From Pseudoroseicyclus aestuarii (GTDB lineage: Bacteria; Pseudomonadota; Alphaproteobacteria; Rhodobacterales; Rhodobacteraceae): a stretch of DNA of 64,000 nt. Position 1 is the stretch's first letter, and every line of letters starts with the position of its first letter. Both the position numbers and the translations under genes were made by a program. Where the stretch lies: the NCBI RefSeq assembly GCF_003217255.1, contig NZ_QJTE01000003.1, positions 476,389 to 540,388 on the forward strand. The letters are read 5' to 3'. The notes beneath the pieces were generated by a model that saw only the letters and a list, made by a program, of their open reading frames with translations, was not told the origin of the DNA and made no database searches. Of the stretch, positions 25,365-35,204 are shown one piece after another.

Positions 25365-28300
25365 TCAGAAATCGCGCTCGTAGAAGAGGCCGAGGCTGGT
25401 GTCCCCCTCGGAGCTGACGCTGCCGGTGGCGCGGACGGTATCGGTGAGGTCGAGGTTGATGTTCACATCCGTCTCCTCGGAGCCCACGGTGACGTCGGTA
25501 TAGACGTTGTCCGAGATGTAGCGCCCGGCGCGCACCGCGGCATTGCCCTCGTCATCTGTGGTGATGTCGAGATCGTCGAGTCCCAAGCCCTGGCGCAGGT
25601 CGTTCAGCGCGCCGCCGCCGCGCCCGGTGAGGGTGCCCACCGCCGCGGCAAGCTGGACCGCCTGGAAGGGCGTGATCGAGGAGAGGTCGCGGCCGAAGAT
25701 CAGCTGCGCCAGCACCTCGTCCTCGGGGAGGTCGGGGGAGGAGCCGAAGGTGACGACCGGCTCGGAGATCGGGCCCTCGATGGTGATCGTCACCACCGTG
25801 CCCGTCGCCGCCTCGGTCTGGGCGACGAGGCGGATGTAGGGCGTGAAGTCGCCCTGCAGGTAGGCACCGCCCTCAGACAGGTCGAAGCGCTGCTGCAGGA
25901 TGTCGAGGCGGCCACGGATCAGCTCGAATTCGCCGGCGGGGATCACGTTGTTCGTGGTGCCGGTGATGGTGAGCTGACCACCAAGTTCCGCATCGAGGCC
26001 GCGGCCCCGGATGTAGATCTCCTGCGGGGCACGGATGCGGATGTCGAGGCCGAAGCCGCCGCCCCCCGAGGATGCACCGCCGGAGCCTGCGCCGCCCTCG
26101 CTGCCGATCTCGGTGCCGGCGACGGTCAGGCCCGCCCGCTCCAGCGTCCGGCGCACGGCGGGGCCGGCGCCGACATGGCGCACCTCGGGCAGGGCACCGA
26201 GCGCGCCGACGGAGGAGGAGGGGACCTGCACCTCGGTCGTGCCGATGTCGATGGTGCCGGCGATCAGCGCGCCGCCGGTGAGCGGGCCGGTGATCGTGAT
26301 GCGCCCGTCCGCCGAGGTCTCGTAGAGCTGCGGGTCGCGCACCACCACGTCCTCGGCGCTGATGGTGATATCGCCGGGGAAGGGGGCCGAGAGGCCGATG
26401 GTTCCGTCCACGTCGAGGCTGCCGCCCTCGCTGAAGCCGCCCGCGATGGCGAGGTTGGCCTGCCCGCCCGAAAGGCGCACCGTGCCGCCGATCCCGGTGA
26501 TCGAGGTGCCGAGGTCGGGGTCGGTGATGCTGGCCGAGTTCAGCGTGATCGTGCCCGAGACCGCGTCGAGGCCGGGCGCGCCGTTCACGGCCAGATCGAA
26601 GCTGGCGGTGCCGTCCAGCAGCCTCGGTTCGATGAAGGGATTGGCGAGGCCGAGGGGGGCGGAGCCGGTGACGTCCAGGTCCAGATCGCCCGAGGGCGCG
26701 ATGGTGCCGCTGGCCGTGGCATTGGTCCCGCCGGGGCCGGTGGCATCGGCATCGAGGCTGATCGTGCCCGAGGCGTCGCGGCTAAAGCTGCCCTGCGCGC
26801 GGGCCGCGCCGGGAAGCTGCGGCACGAAGAGGCCGATATCGGCGAGCCGGACGTCGAAGGTCCCCTCGGCCGCACCGCCGCCGAGGCTGGTCAGGTCGGC
26901 ATCGGCCGCGATGTTGGGGAACCGCACGGCGAGATCGTCGGCAAGGAAGGGCCCGCCGTCCTCGCGCAGGATGCGCCCGGTGACCGTGCCGGTGCCGGCC
27001 AGAAGCTGCGCGACGGCGGGAATGCCGACATCGAGGCCGGAGGCGCTGGCATCGATGGCCATGTCGAGTTGCGACAGATCCGCCGCGACACTGCCCGAAA
27101 CATCGGCACTGACGGAGCCGGCGAGCGGCCGACCCGCCAGCTGCGAGAAGGGCACGAGGTTGTCGGCGCGGGCGCTGGCATCGGTGGTGATGACCAGCCC
27201 ATTGCCACTGTCGGCGATGTTGCCGCTGGCCGAAAGGACCGTGCCCGGCGCCGTGCCGTCGAGATCGAAGGTATAGCTGCCGTCCGTGCCGGAGCCGAGC
27301 GTGCCGGTCACCGTCGCAGGCCCGCTGAGGCCGGGCGTGAAAAGGCCGATCTCGGCCAGCCGCGCATCGATCTGCGCCGTGCCCTGGCCATCCTCGATAT
27401 CCGCGCTGCCGCTGGCGGTCAGTTGCGGCGAGGTCAGCGAGAAGCGGGGCACCCGGATCGTCTCGGGGCCGCTGCGGCTGGCCTCGGCCGAAAGCTGCGC
27501 TTCGCCCGCCAGAAGCTGGTCGAGCTGGGCGATGCCGGTGGTCACGTCCTGCGCCGCGGCATCGAGCGAGAGGTCGAACTGCGACAGGTCGGTGCGGGCC
27601 GAGCCTTCGGCGTCGAGGCTGGCGGAGCCTGTCAGTGGACGGCCGATCAGGTCGCCGATGGGGGCCAGATCGCCGACATCGGCCGTCAGGTCGAAGGTCG
27701 CGTCGTCGCCGGTCAGCGCGGCGGTGCCGCTGGCGCTGAGAGCGCTGGAGGTGAGGTCGAGATTTTCGAGGCGCGTCGTCTCGCCCTCGCGCACCGCGCG
27801 GGCGGTCAGCGTGACGGGGCCGAGAAGCTGGGCGTCGGCCTCGCTGATGCCGGTCGTCACGTCCTGCCCCTCGGCATTCAGCGTGACGTCGAAGGCCGTC
27901 AGGTCGAGCGCGGCGCGCCCCTCGGCGCTGGCCGTGAGGCTGCCGCCGAGCGCGCGGCCGATGGCATCGCCCAGCGGCGCGAGGTCGGGGGTGTCGAGGT
28001 CGATGTCGAAGGTGGCCACGGGGCCAGAGTCGCCCTGGGCCAGTTCGGCATTGCCGCTGGCGGTGAGGGCGCCGGTCGAAAGCTCGAGGTCGCGAACTTC
28101 GCCCGTCGCCTCGCCGGTACGGGTGGCCTGCGCGGTCAGGCGCAGCGGGCCCGCGAGCAGCGGGTCGACCTGCGCGATGCCGGTCTGCACGTCGTTGCCG
28201 CTGGCGTAGAGCGTGACGTCGAAGAGGCTGGCGTCGGTCTGCGCCGTGCCTTCGGCGTCGATGTTGATCGAGCCCGAGAGGTCCTGTCCCACGGCTGCCG

Positions 28301-31265
28301 AGAGAACCGACAGATCGCCGGAGGCCGCTGTCAGATCGAAGTTGGCGCTCTCTCCTTCGAGGGAAGCGTCGCCCGACGCGGTCAGGTCCGGCGTGCGCAG
28401 ATCCAGCCCCTCGACCGCGAAGCTGCGGGGGCCGGAGCGGGTCGCGCGGCCCGAGAGGCTGACGGTGCCCGCGAGAAGCGGATCAGCCTGGGGCAGGCCG
28501 GTGACGATGTCCTGCCCGGCCACATCGACGGTCAGATCGGCGGTGGAGGCGTCGATGGCGAGGGTGCCCTCGATCCGCCCGCCGGCGCTGCCGGAAAGGT
28601 CGCGGCCTGCGGCGGCCGAGAGGGGCGCGAGGTCGTCTGCGTCGAAGCTGAGATCCAGCGTGGCGATACCCTCTTCGTCCACGACGGCAGAGCCGCTGGC
28701 CCGGAGCGTTTCGGTCGCGAGGCGCAGATCCTCGACGCGGCCCGCCATGGGACCGGAGCGGACGGCATGGCCGCTGGCCGTCACGCTGCCCTGAAGCAGC
28801 GGATCGGCGGCTTCGATGCCGGTGGTGATCCCGGTGCCGGTGGCGTCGAAGGTGATATCCGCCGAGGAGAGGTCCAGCACCAGCGTGCCATCGGCGTCCA
28901 GCGCCACCTCGCCCGCGATCGGGCGATCCAGCGCCGCGCCGACGGGGGAGAGGTCGGGCGAATTGGCGATCAGGTCGAAGGACAGCACCTGCCCGGCCAG
29001 CGCGGCGCGCCCCTCTGCCGAAAGGGCAGGGGCCTCGAGATCCAGCGCCTCGACGCGGAAGCTTTCCGGCCCCTCGCGCAGAACCTCGCCCGAGAGGGTG
29101 ACCGTCCCCGCCAGCAGCGGATCAGCCTGCGGCACCGACAGGACGAGGTCCTGCGTGCGCGCGTCCAGCGTCACGTCGAAGAGGCGCGCGTCCTGATAGG
29201 TGGTGCCCTGCGCGGTGAGGCGGGCGGCGCCCGCAAGCTCGCGCTCGGCGAGGTCCGAGAAGGGGGCGATATCCGAGAGGTCGGCACTGAGGTCGAAAGT
29301 GATCTGCCCCGGCTCGCCCTCCTCGTCCGGCGCCTCCTGCCGGGCGGTGACGCTGGCGGTGCCGTTGGGCAGTTCGGCGTCGATATCAGCCACGATCACG
29401 CCCGCGGCGTCGCGATTGGCGGTGCCGGTCAGCGTGGCGGGGCCGGTCAGACCATTCAGCGCGTAGGAGACATCGGCGACCGAGATGTCGAAGGTCGCGT
29501 CGCTGACGCCGGAGGTCAGGTCGAGGCCCGCCGTGGCGGTGATCTGCGGCGTCTCGATGTCCAGCTGCGGCAGGCGGGTGCCGGTCTCGTCCCGGACCGC
29601 GCGCAGCGCGACGGTGCCGGTGCCTTCGAGGTAGGGATCGACCTCCCCGATGCCGACGGCCAGATCCTGCGTCTGCCCGTCGATGCTGACGTCGAAGATT
29701 CCGTCCAGCGGCCGGACGGTCGACTCGATGGTCACATCCGCCGCGCCGGCAAGGTCGAGGCCGGTGAGCGTGGCGAAGCGCTCAAGCGCCTGGGCCGAAA
29801 GGTCGATACTGGTCTCGGCCTCGAAGCCATTGCCGGGGCCGTCGATGCTGCCGGTGCCCGACAGCTCGAGCCCGGGGCCGTTCAGCGTGAGGGCGCCGAT
29901 CTCGAAGGGGCCCTCGCCCTGGCGCGCGACCTCGATATCGCCGGTGATCTCGGCGCCAAGGGCATCGGCCAGCGCGGCATCGTCGAAGCGGATGCCCCGC
30001 GCGACGTAGGACAGGTCGGCACTGAAGGCCGAGGGGTCCGTGTCGCTGCCGCGGTCGATGACGCCGCCGCCCGAGAGTTCCAGCTGCGGGATGGTCAGGC
30101 CGGGCTGCGCGAAGTCCTGCGCCGTCAGATCGAGCGTCCACTGATCGCCCCGGCTGGCATCGAAGTCGAGCGAGAGGTCGGCGCCGGTCAGCGTGGCGCC
30201 GCCGGCGAAGGGCAGGGTGACGGGGTCGCTCCCGCCGGTGCCGATCTCGCCGGTCAGGGCGAAGGCCTCGGGCCAGCCGTCGGCGCCGATCTGTGCCGAG
30301 CCTTCGAGCTGGATCGCCTGCGCCATCAGGCTGAGATCGGTGAGGTCGAAGCCGCCGCCCGCGGGCTGCGTGCCGGCAACCTGAAGCGAGACCTCGCGGC
30401 CGAAGAAACCGGCGTAGTCCGGCGCCAGCAGCGGCGTCAGATCGCCCGAAAGATCGGCGCTGAAGCTGCGGGTGACGGCCGCCTCCTCGCCCTCGGCCTC
30501 GAGGGCGAAGGTGCCCGACAGCCGCTCTTCGCCGTCGGTGGCGAGGGCGAGCGTGGCGTCGAAGGCATCGAGCGGGCCCTCGCCCTGAAGCTGCAGAGAG
30601 ACGGAGGGCCGGCCCGGCAGGTCCAGCACGCGGGCGACGATGCCGTCCTCGGCCTCGGAGAGGTCGAGGTTCAGCGACAGATCCCGCGTCTCGTTGGAAT
30701 AGCTGCCGGCGATCTCGAAATGCCCCTCCTGCCCGTCGAGGCGGTCGGCGGCGACAGTGACCGTGCCCTCGCCGCCCGCCAGCTGGGCGGAGCCGGTGAC
30801 GGAAAGCGCGATCTCCTCGTCGAGGAAGGGCTCGCCCAGCACGAGGCGGGCGATGTCCAGCTCGTCCAGCCGGATCGACAGCGGCAGTTCCGGCAGCGAG
30901 AAGGGCGTCGCCTCGGGGGAGGGGGCATTGGCCTGTTCCTCGCCCTGCGGCGGGCGCGACAGCTCGATCAGCCCGGCCGAAAGCTCCGTCACCTCGAGGC
31001 GGCGGCGCAGCAGGGCTGAACGGTTCCAGTCGAGGACGAGGTCCTCGGCCCGCAGCCAGACGCCCTCGGCATCGGCGATGGTCAGCACGTCGATCGTCGC
31101 GCGGCTGGAGAGCGCGCCCTGAAAGCCCGAGATCTGCACCTGCCGGCCGGCCGTGGACAGGTTGTCCTCGATCAGCCCCTGCAGGAAACCGCGATCCTCC
31201 TCCTCGCTTTGCGCCACGGCGGCGAGCGGGAGAAGGCAGAACAGCAGCGCGAGGAGATGTCTCAA
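25365..31265 (-). CDS. tamB: Translocation and assembly module protein TamB
   Basis: 1966 residues. An N-terminal signal or anchor (LLALLFCLLPLAAVAQ) is followed by a very long beta-rich region and the C-terminal TamB (DUF490) domain with ELIRGRLDILQQRFDLSEGG, PYIRLVAQTE and LIFGRDLSSITPFQAVQLA. TamB spans the periplasm and works with TamA in outer membrane protein insertion or lipid transport. Residues about 540-1430 hold a series of roughly 106-residue repeats marked by DPLLAGT(V)xLSG-like sequences. The gene starts at TTG in a TTGA overlap with the tamA stop. Longer than the E. coli protein (about 1260). Confidence 0.93.
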   Translation of the reverse strand: MRHLLALLFCLLPLAAVAQSEEEDRGFLQGLIEDNLSTAGRQVQISGFQGALSSRATIDVLTIADAEGVWLRAEDLVLDWNRSALLRRRLEVTELSAGLIELSRPPQGEEQANAPSPEATPFSLPELPLSIRLDELDIARLVLGEPFLDEEIALSVTGSAQLAGGEGTVTVAADRLDGQEGHFEIAGSYSNETRDLSLNLDLSEAEDGIVARVLDLPGRPSVSLQLQGEGPLDAFDATLALATDGEERLSGTFALEAEGEEAAVTRSFSADLSGDLTPLLAPDYAGFFGREVSLQVAGTQPAGGGFDLTDLSLMAQAIQLEGSAQIGADGWPEAFALTGEIGTGGSDPVTLPFAGGATLTGADLSLDFDASRGDQWTLDLTAQDFAQPGLTIPQLELSGGGVIDRGSDTDPSAFSADLSYVARGIRFDDAALADALGAEITGDIEVARQGEGPFEIGALTLNGPGLELSGTGSIDGPGNGFEAETSIDLSAQALERFATLTGLDLAGAADVTIESTVRPLDGIFDVSIDGQTQDLAVGIGEVDPYLEGTGTVALRAVRDETGTRLPQLDIETPQITATAGLDLTSGVSDATFDISVADVSYALNGLTGPATLTGTANRDAAGVIVADIDAELPNGTASVTARQEAPDEEGEPGQITFDLSADLSDIAPFSDLAERELAGAARLTAQGTTYQDARLFDVTLDARTQDLVLSVPQADPLLAGTVTLSGEVLREGPESFRVEALDLEAPALSAEGRAALAGQVLSFDLIANSPDLSPVGAALDRPIAGEVALDADGTLVLDLSSADITFDATGTGITTGIEAADPLLQGSVTASGHAVRSGPMAGRVEDLRLATETLRASGSAVVDEEGIATLDLSFDADDLAPLSAAAGRDLSGSAGGRIEGTLAIDASTADLTVDVAGQDIVTGLPQADPLLAGTVSLSGRATRSGPRSFAVEGLDLRTPDLTASGDASLEGESANFDLTAASGDLSVLSAAVGQDLSGSINIDAEGTAQTDASLFDVTLYASGNDVQTGIAQVDPLLAGPLRLTAQATRTGEATGEVRDLELSTGALTASGNAELAQGDSGPVATFDIDLDTPDLAPLGDAIGRALGGSLTASAEGRAALDLTAFDVTLNAEGQDVTTGISEADAQLLGPVTLTARAVREGETTRLENLDLTSSALSASGTAALTGDDATFDLTADVGDLAPIGDLIGRPLTGSASLDAEGSARTDLSQFDLSLDAAAQDVTTGIAQLDQLLAGEAQLSAEASRSGPETIRVPRFSLTSPQLTASGSADIEDGQGTAQIDARLAEIGLFTPGLSGPATVTGTLGSGTDGSYTFDLDGTAPGTVLSASGNIADSGNGLVITTDASARADNLVPFSQLAGRPLAGSVSADVSGSVAADLSQLDMAIDASASGLDVGIPAVAQLLAGTGTVTGRILREDGGPFLADDLAVRFPNIAADADLTSLGGGAAEGTFDVRLADIGLFVPQLPGAARAQGSFSRDASGTISLDADATGPGGTNATASGTIAPSGDLDLDVTGSAPLGLANPFIEPRLLDGTASFDLAVNGAPGLDAVSGTITLNSASITDPDLGTSITGIGGTVRLSGGQANLAIAGGFSEGGSLDVDGTIGLSAPFPGDITISAEDVVVRDPQLYETSADGRITITGPLTGGALIAGTIDIGTTEVQVPSSSVGALGALPEVRHVGAGPAVRRTLERAGLTVAGTEIGSEGGAGSGGASSGGGGFGLDIRIRAPQEIYIRGRGLDAELGGQLTITGTTNNVIPAGEFELIRGRLDILQQRFDLSEGGAYLQGDFTPYIRLVAQTEAATGTVVTITIEGPISEPVVTFGSSPDLPEDEVLAQLIFGRDLSSITPFQAVQLAAAVGTLTGRGGGALNDLRQGLGLDDLDITTDDEGNAAVRAGRYISDNVYTDVTVGSEETDVNINLDLTDTVRATGSVSSEGDTSLGLFYERDF
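26980..29660 (-). repeat. Tandem ~106-residue repeats within TamB
   Basis: Anchor sequences DPYLEG, DPLLAG, DPLLQG, DPLLAG, DPLLAG, DAQLLG, DQLLAG and AQLLAG recur, at first about 106 residues apart, each followed by a Thr/Ser-rich strand and a (A)LTASG-like motif. The DNA copies have diverged, so the duplication is old. Boundaries are approximate. Confidence 0.75.
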
Positions 31266-33178
31266 AATGACTGACCTATACCGATGTAGACCGCGACTTT
31301 TCCGTACTTGTCGTCGCCGGTGACAGGAGTTCCGATGTCGAGCCGGATTGGCCCGATGGGGGTGCCGTAGCGCAGCCCGAGGCCGGCGCCGGCCTGATAT
31401 TCGCCGTCCGAGGTGGGGTAGCTTTCCGCATCGACGTAGCCGGCGTCGTAGAAACCGACGAGGCCGATGCTGTCCGTCACGCCGACCCGCGCCTCGAGCT
31501 GGGCGCCGACGAAGCTGCGCCCGCCCGAGCGGATCTCGACCGGGCCCTCGCCGAAATCTGCGGTATAGGTGACGCCGAGCGACTGGTAGTCCTGCCCGCG
31601 CACCGTGCCGCCGCCGCCGGAATAGAAAAGGTAATCCGCCGGCGCATCCTCGATATCCGCGCCGAGGACGGAGCCCAGCTGACCGCGCGCCGCGAAGGTC
31701 AGCCTCTCGCCGAAGCTGAGGTAGTAGCGGCTGTCGGCATAGAGGCGGGCGCCGCTGTCGATGCCGGTGACCCCGTAGAAGGGCGTGATCGCGAGCTGCG
31801 CGTAAAGACCGCTGTCGGGGTCGAGCGCATTGTCGCGCCCCTCGTAGGTCGCCGTCAGGGGCAGCGTCAGCAGCGTGTAGTCGCGCGTCCGCTCCTCGCG
31901 CTCTTCGCGGGCGATCAGCGCGGCGACGCCGCCTTCCAGCGTCAGGTGATCGCCGGCATAGCGGGTGAAGCTCGCGCCCACCTCGAACTGGTCGAGGAGG
32001 TAATCCTCCTCGTCCTCGCGGCTGACCTCGGTCGAGAAGGTCAGGTCGGTATCGCGCCGCGGGGTCGCGGGCCGGGTCAGCGTGGCACCGAGGCTGTAGT
32101 CCACGCCGCCGGTATCGCCGCCAAGCTGCCCCTCGATGCCCGAGACGGCAGCATCGACGCGCAGCCGCTCGGCCCCGCCCAAGAGGTTGCGGTGGATGAA
32201 GTAGGTCGAGAGGGCCAGCCCCTCGGTCGAGGAGATCTCGGCCCCGGCACCGATCCGGCGCGGCAGTTCCTCGGTGACCTGAAGCGTGAAGGGCAGCGTG
32301 TCGCCGGGCCCGATCTCCTCGCTTTCGACGAGCGCGACAGAGCGGAAGGCCCCGGTGCGGCGCAGGCGCGTCAGCGCATCCGCGACCTCGTCCGGGTCGT
32401 AGATCTGGCCCTGCGGCAGGCCGGCGATGGCGCGGATGCGCCCCTCGCGCACGTCCTCGTTGCCCTCGACCGTCAGGGCGCCGAAGGTCAGCTGCGGGCC
32501 GGTGGCGATGCTGGCGCTGACGTCGAGCTGGCGGGCGGGATGGTCGGCCGTGATCTGCTGTCCCGAAACCTCGGCTTTGGCAAAACCGATGTCCTGCCAG
32601 GCAGAGACGGCGGCACTGGCGGCGGCGCGGGCCTCGTCGCCGCGGGCGATCCGGCCGCTGGCGAAGCTTTCGGGAAGCTCGGTGCCGGGGGCGAGCGGCG
32701 TGATCTGCGTCTGGCCGAAGGTGAAGCGCGGCCCCGGATCGACGGCCAGCACGATGCTACCAATGCTGTCCGGCGCGTCGAAGGGGGCCAGCTGCGCCGC
32801 CTCGCGCCCGTCGACGAGGATCGAGATGGTGCCCGAGTAGTAGCCTTCGGCATAAAGCGCGGTCAGCAGGCGGCGATAGTCGGCGCGGGCGGCGGCGACG
32901 TAGTCCTGCGTGGTCGGGGCCTCTTCGTCGGCGAGCGACAGGACGAGGCTGGCATTCTCCAGCGCCTGGCCGAGATCGCCCTCGGCCTCGTCGTCAAGCG
33001 TCCCGGCAGCCAGCGTCAGCCGGGTCTCCTGCGCCGAGGCCGGCAAGACCAGCACCGCGGCCGAGAGCATCAGCGCGCCGAGGCGCGTGGCCCGCAAGCT
33101 GCCGGTGCGGAGCGGCAGGGCGGTGGATCGAAAGACGGCGCGGAGGATCGGGGCAGGACGCAACGGGAAACCTTTCAC
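31262..33178 (-). CDS. tamA: BamA/TamA family outer membrane protein (TamA)
   Basis: About 638 residues. A signal peptide core (GALMLSAAVLVLPASAQ) is followed by POTRA-like domains (GQTQITPLAPGTELPESF, LTFGALTVEGNEDVREGRIRA) and a 16-strand-type barrel domain from about residue 300, including the surface VRGQDY motif (GGGGTVRGQDYQSLG). It ends GKVAVYIGIGQSF with terminal Phe. It is the outer membrane partner of TamB. The start is uncertain. GTG 33178 after AGAGG was chosen because the segment to ATG 33253 uses atypical codons and lies over a predicted promoter. Confidence 0.9.
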   Translation of the reverse strand: MKGFPLRPAPILRAVFRSTALPLRTGSLRATRLGALMLSAAVLVLPASAQETRLTLAAGTLDDEAEGDLGQALENASLVLSLADEEAPTTQDYVAAARADYRRLLTALYAEGYYSGTISILVDGREAAQLAPFDAPDSIGSIVLAVDPGPRFTFGQTQITPLAPGTELPESFASGRIARGDEARAAASAAVSAWQDIGFAKAEVSGQQITADHPARQLDVSASIATGPQLTFGALTVEGNEDVREGRIRAIAGLPQGQIYDPDEVADALTRLRRTGAFRSVALVESEEIGPGDTLPFTLQVTEELPRRIGAGAEISSTEGLALSTYFIHRNLLGGAERLRVDAAVSGIEGQLGGDTGGVDYSLGATLTRPATPRRDTDLTFSTEVSREDEEDYLLDQFEVGASFTRYAGDHLTLEGGVAALIAREEREERTRDYTLLTLPLTATYEGRDNALDPDSGLYAQLAITPFYGVTGIDSGARLYADSRYYLSFGERLTFAARGQLGSVLGADIEDAPADYLFYSGGGGTVRGQDYQSLGVTYTADFGEGPVEIRSGGRSFVGAQLEARVGVTDSIGLVGFYDAGYVDAESYPTSDGEYQAGAGLGLRYGTPIGPIRLDIGTPVTGDDKYGKVAVYIGIGQSF

Positions 33179-33248
33179 TTGCCTCTGAACCGGCTTGCGG
33201 CCGGGGCGACGTGGAATTGCTAGCCGATTGATGCGCAGCGGCAAACGC

Positions 33249-33278
33249 ATCATCTCGTGAACGATGCCAATTTGACAA
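33249..33278 (-). promoter_or_regulatory. Candidate promoter for tamA-tamB
   Basis: On the minus strand TTGTCA (33278-33273) and GATGAT (33254-33249) are separated by 18 nt in a locally AT-rich stretch between truA and tamA. It argues for a tamA start downstream of ATG 33253. Confidence 0.4.
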
Positions 33279-33301
33279 AACCAGTGCAGGAAGAACGCAG
33301 C

Positions 33302-34084
33302 CTAGCCGCGCCAGCCGTTCTCGAAGGGGTCGCTGTCGTAGCGCACCTCCATGAAGCACAGGCCCTGCGGCGGGCTGACCGGCCCGCAGGCGGCGCGGTC
33401 GCGGGCCTCGAGCGCCGCGGTGACGTCATCGGGGCTCCAGGCGCCGCTGCCGACCCGTTCGAGCGTGCCAACGAGGCTGCGGACCTGGTTGTGCAGGAAG
33501 CTGCGGGCCCGGGCATGGACGCGGATCTCCTGCCCCTCGGGCGTCTCGAGCGGCTCGATCCGCAGCAGGTCCAGCGATTTCACCGGGCTTTTCGCCTGGC
33601 ACATGGTCGAGCGGAAGGTGGTGAAGTCGTGCAGCCCGACCAGCCTGTCCGCCCCGGCCTGCATCGCCGCCGCGTCGAGCGGGCCGGGCACGCGCCAGAC
33701 CAGCCCCGCCGAGAGGACGGGCGGCGCCCGGCGGGCGAGGATGCGGAACATGTAGCGCCGCTCGCGCGCCGAGAAGCGGGCATGCCAATCCTCGGGCACC
33801 TCGGCGCAGGCGGTCACCGCGACGGGCGCGGGCTTGAGGTGAAAGTTCAGCGCCTCGGCGAGGCGGAAGGGATCCCAGCGCTTGCGCATCTCGGCCTGGG
33901 CGACCTGTCCCAGCGCATGCACGCCGGCATCGGTGCGCCCGGCGGCGGCGACGGCATGCGGGCCGGGGTCGAGGCGCGCCAGCGCGGCCTCGAGCGCGCC
34001 CTGCACGGTGGCGGGGCCGTCCTGGCGCTGCCAGCCCGAGAAGGGGGCGCCGTGGTATTCGATGCGAAGGGCGTAGCGGGGCAT
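33302..34084 (-). CDS. truA: tRNA pseudouridine synthase A
   Basis: 260 residues. TruA makes pseudouridine at positions 38-40 of tRNA anticodon stems. The catalytic Asp52 is in [14 protein letters not shown]. Other family runs are [27 protein letters not shown] and [14 protein letters not shown]. It is the first gene of the minus-strand truA-tamA-tamB-GNAT block, but 120 nt and a separate promoter separate it from tamA. Confidence 0.97.
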   Translation of the reverse strand: MPRYALRIEYHGAPFSGWQRQDGPATVQGALEAALARLDPGPHAVAAAGRTDAGVHALGQVAQAEMRKRWDPFRLAEALNFHLKPAPVAVTACAEVPEDWHARFSARERRYMFRILARRAPPVLSAGLVWRVPGPLDAAAMQAGADRLVGLHDFTTFRSTMCQAKSPVKSLDLLRIEPLETPEGQEIRVHARARSFLHNQVRSLVGTLERVGSGAWSPDDVTAALEARDRAACGPVSPPQGLCFMEVRYDSDPFENGWRG

Positions 34085-34181
34085 GGCCCGCCCCTAGCGC
34101 CGGGCGGCGGTCATGGCAACGCGGGGCCGCGCCGGGGTGCCGCCCGCTGCGTCACGTTGGCGCGCGGGGCGGCGCCTTCGG

Positions 34182-34210
34182 TTGACCCGGTTGCGGGCCG
34201 GGTCTATTGA
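34182..34210 (+). promoter_or_regulatory. Promoter of the nuo operon
   Basis: TTGACC (34182-34187) and TATTGA (34205-34210) are 17 nt apart, about 40 nt upstream of the nuoA ribosome binding site GAAAGGAC. It excludes the in-frame ATG at 34207 as the nuoA start. Confidence 0.6.
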
Positions 34211-34248
34211 ACCCGCCAAAGGCTCGCCATCCGCGAAAGGACAGCCCC

Positions 34249-34614
34249 TTGGAACTTCTCCTCAGGGAATATCTGCCGATCATCGTCTTCCTCGGCCTTG
34301 CCGCGGCGATCGGCCTGATCCTCATCCTCGCCGCCGTCGTGCTGGCCGTGCGCAATCCCGACCCCGAGAAGGTCAGCGCCTACGAATGCGGCTTCAACGC
34401 CTTCGACGATGCGCGGATGAAGTTCGACGTCCGGTTTTACCTCGTGTCGATCCTGTTCATCATCTTCGACCTCGAAGTGGCGTTCCTCTTTCCCTGGGCG
34501 GTGGCCTTCGGCGGGCTGAGCGAAGTGGCGTTCTGGTCGATGATGGCGTTCCTCGGCGTGCTGACCATCGGCTTTGCCTACGAATGGAAGAAGGGGGCCC
34601 TGGAATGGGAGTGA
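34249..34614 (+). CDS. nuoA: NADH-quinone oxidoreductase subunit A
   Basis: 121 residues, membrane subunit of complex I with three helices ([26 protein letters not shown] first). The conserved loop [22 protein letters not shown] and [15 protein letters not shown] define NuoA. It starts at TTG 34249 after GAAAGGAC, which gives [10 protein letters not shown] as in relatives. It overlaps nuoB by 10 nt. Confidence 0.95.
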   Translation: MELLLREYLPIIVFLGLAAAIGLILILAAVVLAVRNPDPEKVSAYECGFNAFDDARMKFDVRFYLVSILFIIFDLEVAFLFPWAVAFGGLSEVAFWSMMAFLGVLTIGFAYEWKKGALEWE

Positions 34615-35201
34615 AGGAGACCACGACCGTCGATCAGGGCAACCGCCTGACCGCCAATGCGGGTCAGGGCAACGTCGGCTCCGGCCGTTACGATGCCGGC
34701 CCCGATCCGGAAGTCGCGACCAAGGCGCTGAACCAGCACCTGACGGACAAGGGCTTTCTTCTGACCTCGACCGAGCAGGTGATCAACTGGGCCCGTACCG
34801 GCAGCCTGCACTGGATGACCTTCGGTCTGGCCTGCTGCGCGATCGAGCAGCTTCAGGTCTCCATGCCGCGCTACGACGTGGAGCGTTTCGGCATGGCGCC
34901 GCGCGCCAGCCCGCGCCAGTCCGACCTGATGATCGTCGCCGGCACGCTGACCAACAAGATGGCCCCGGCGCTGCGCAAGGTCTACGACCAGATGCCCGAG
35001 CCGCGCTATGTCATCTCGATGGGCAGCTGCGCCAATGGCGGCGGCTACTATCACTACAGCTATTCCGTGGTGCGCGGCTGCGACCGCATCGTGCCGGTGG
35101 ATATCTACATCCCCGGCTGCCCGCCGACCGCCGAGGCGCTGCTTTACGGCATGCTTCAGCTGCAGCGGAAGATCCGCCGCACCGGCACCATCAAGAGGTA
35201 G
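34605..35201 (+). CDS. nuoB: NADH-quinone oxidoreductase subunit B
   Basis: 198 residues, peripheral-arm subunit that binds 4Fe-4S cluster N2, the electron donor to quinone. Ligand cysteines are Cys77 and Cys78 (GLACCAIEQ), Cys142 (MGSCANGGG) and Cys172 ([10 protein letters not shown]). The N-terminal 45 residues are a variable polar extension. ATG 34605 lies within the nuoA end. Confidence 0.97.
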   Translation: MGVKETTTVDQGNRLTANAGQGNVGSGRYDAGPDPEVATKALNQHLTDKGFLLTSTEQVINWARTGSLHWMTFGLACCAIEQLQVSMPRYDVERFGMAPRASPRQSDLMIVAGTLTNKMAPALRKVYDQMPEPRYVISMGSCANGGGYYHYSYSVVRGCDRIVPVDIYIPGCPPTAEALLYGMLQLQRKIRRTGTIKR

Positions 35202-35204
35202 GTC

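Noticed and set aside
26980..29660. TamB repeats as a CRISPR-like array
   Set aside because: Repeats are about 318 bp, diverged and in a coding frame; no short identical repeats with unique spacers anywhere in the window.
26175..31019. 1614-residue open frame on the plus strand opposite tamB
   Set aside because: Artefact of GC-rich codon use in tamB; composition is Gly/Ala/Arg/Asp-rich without domains, while the minus strand encodes a recognisable TamB.
34207..34248. ATG 34207 as an upstream start for nuoA
   Set aside because: It lies in the -10 box of the predicted nuo promoter; TTG 34249 has the ribosome site and matches family N termini.
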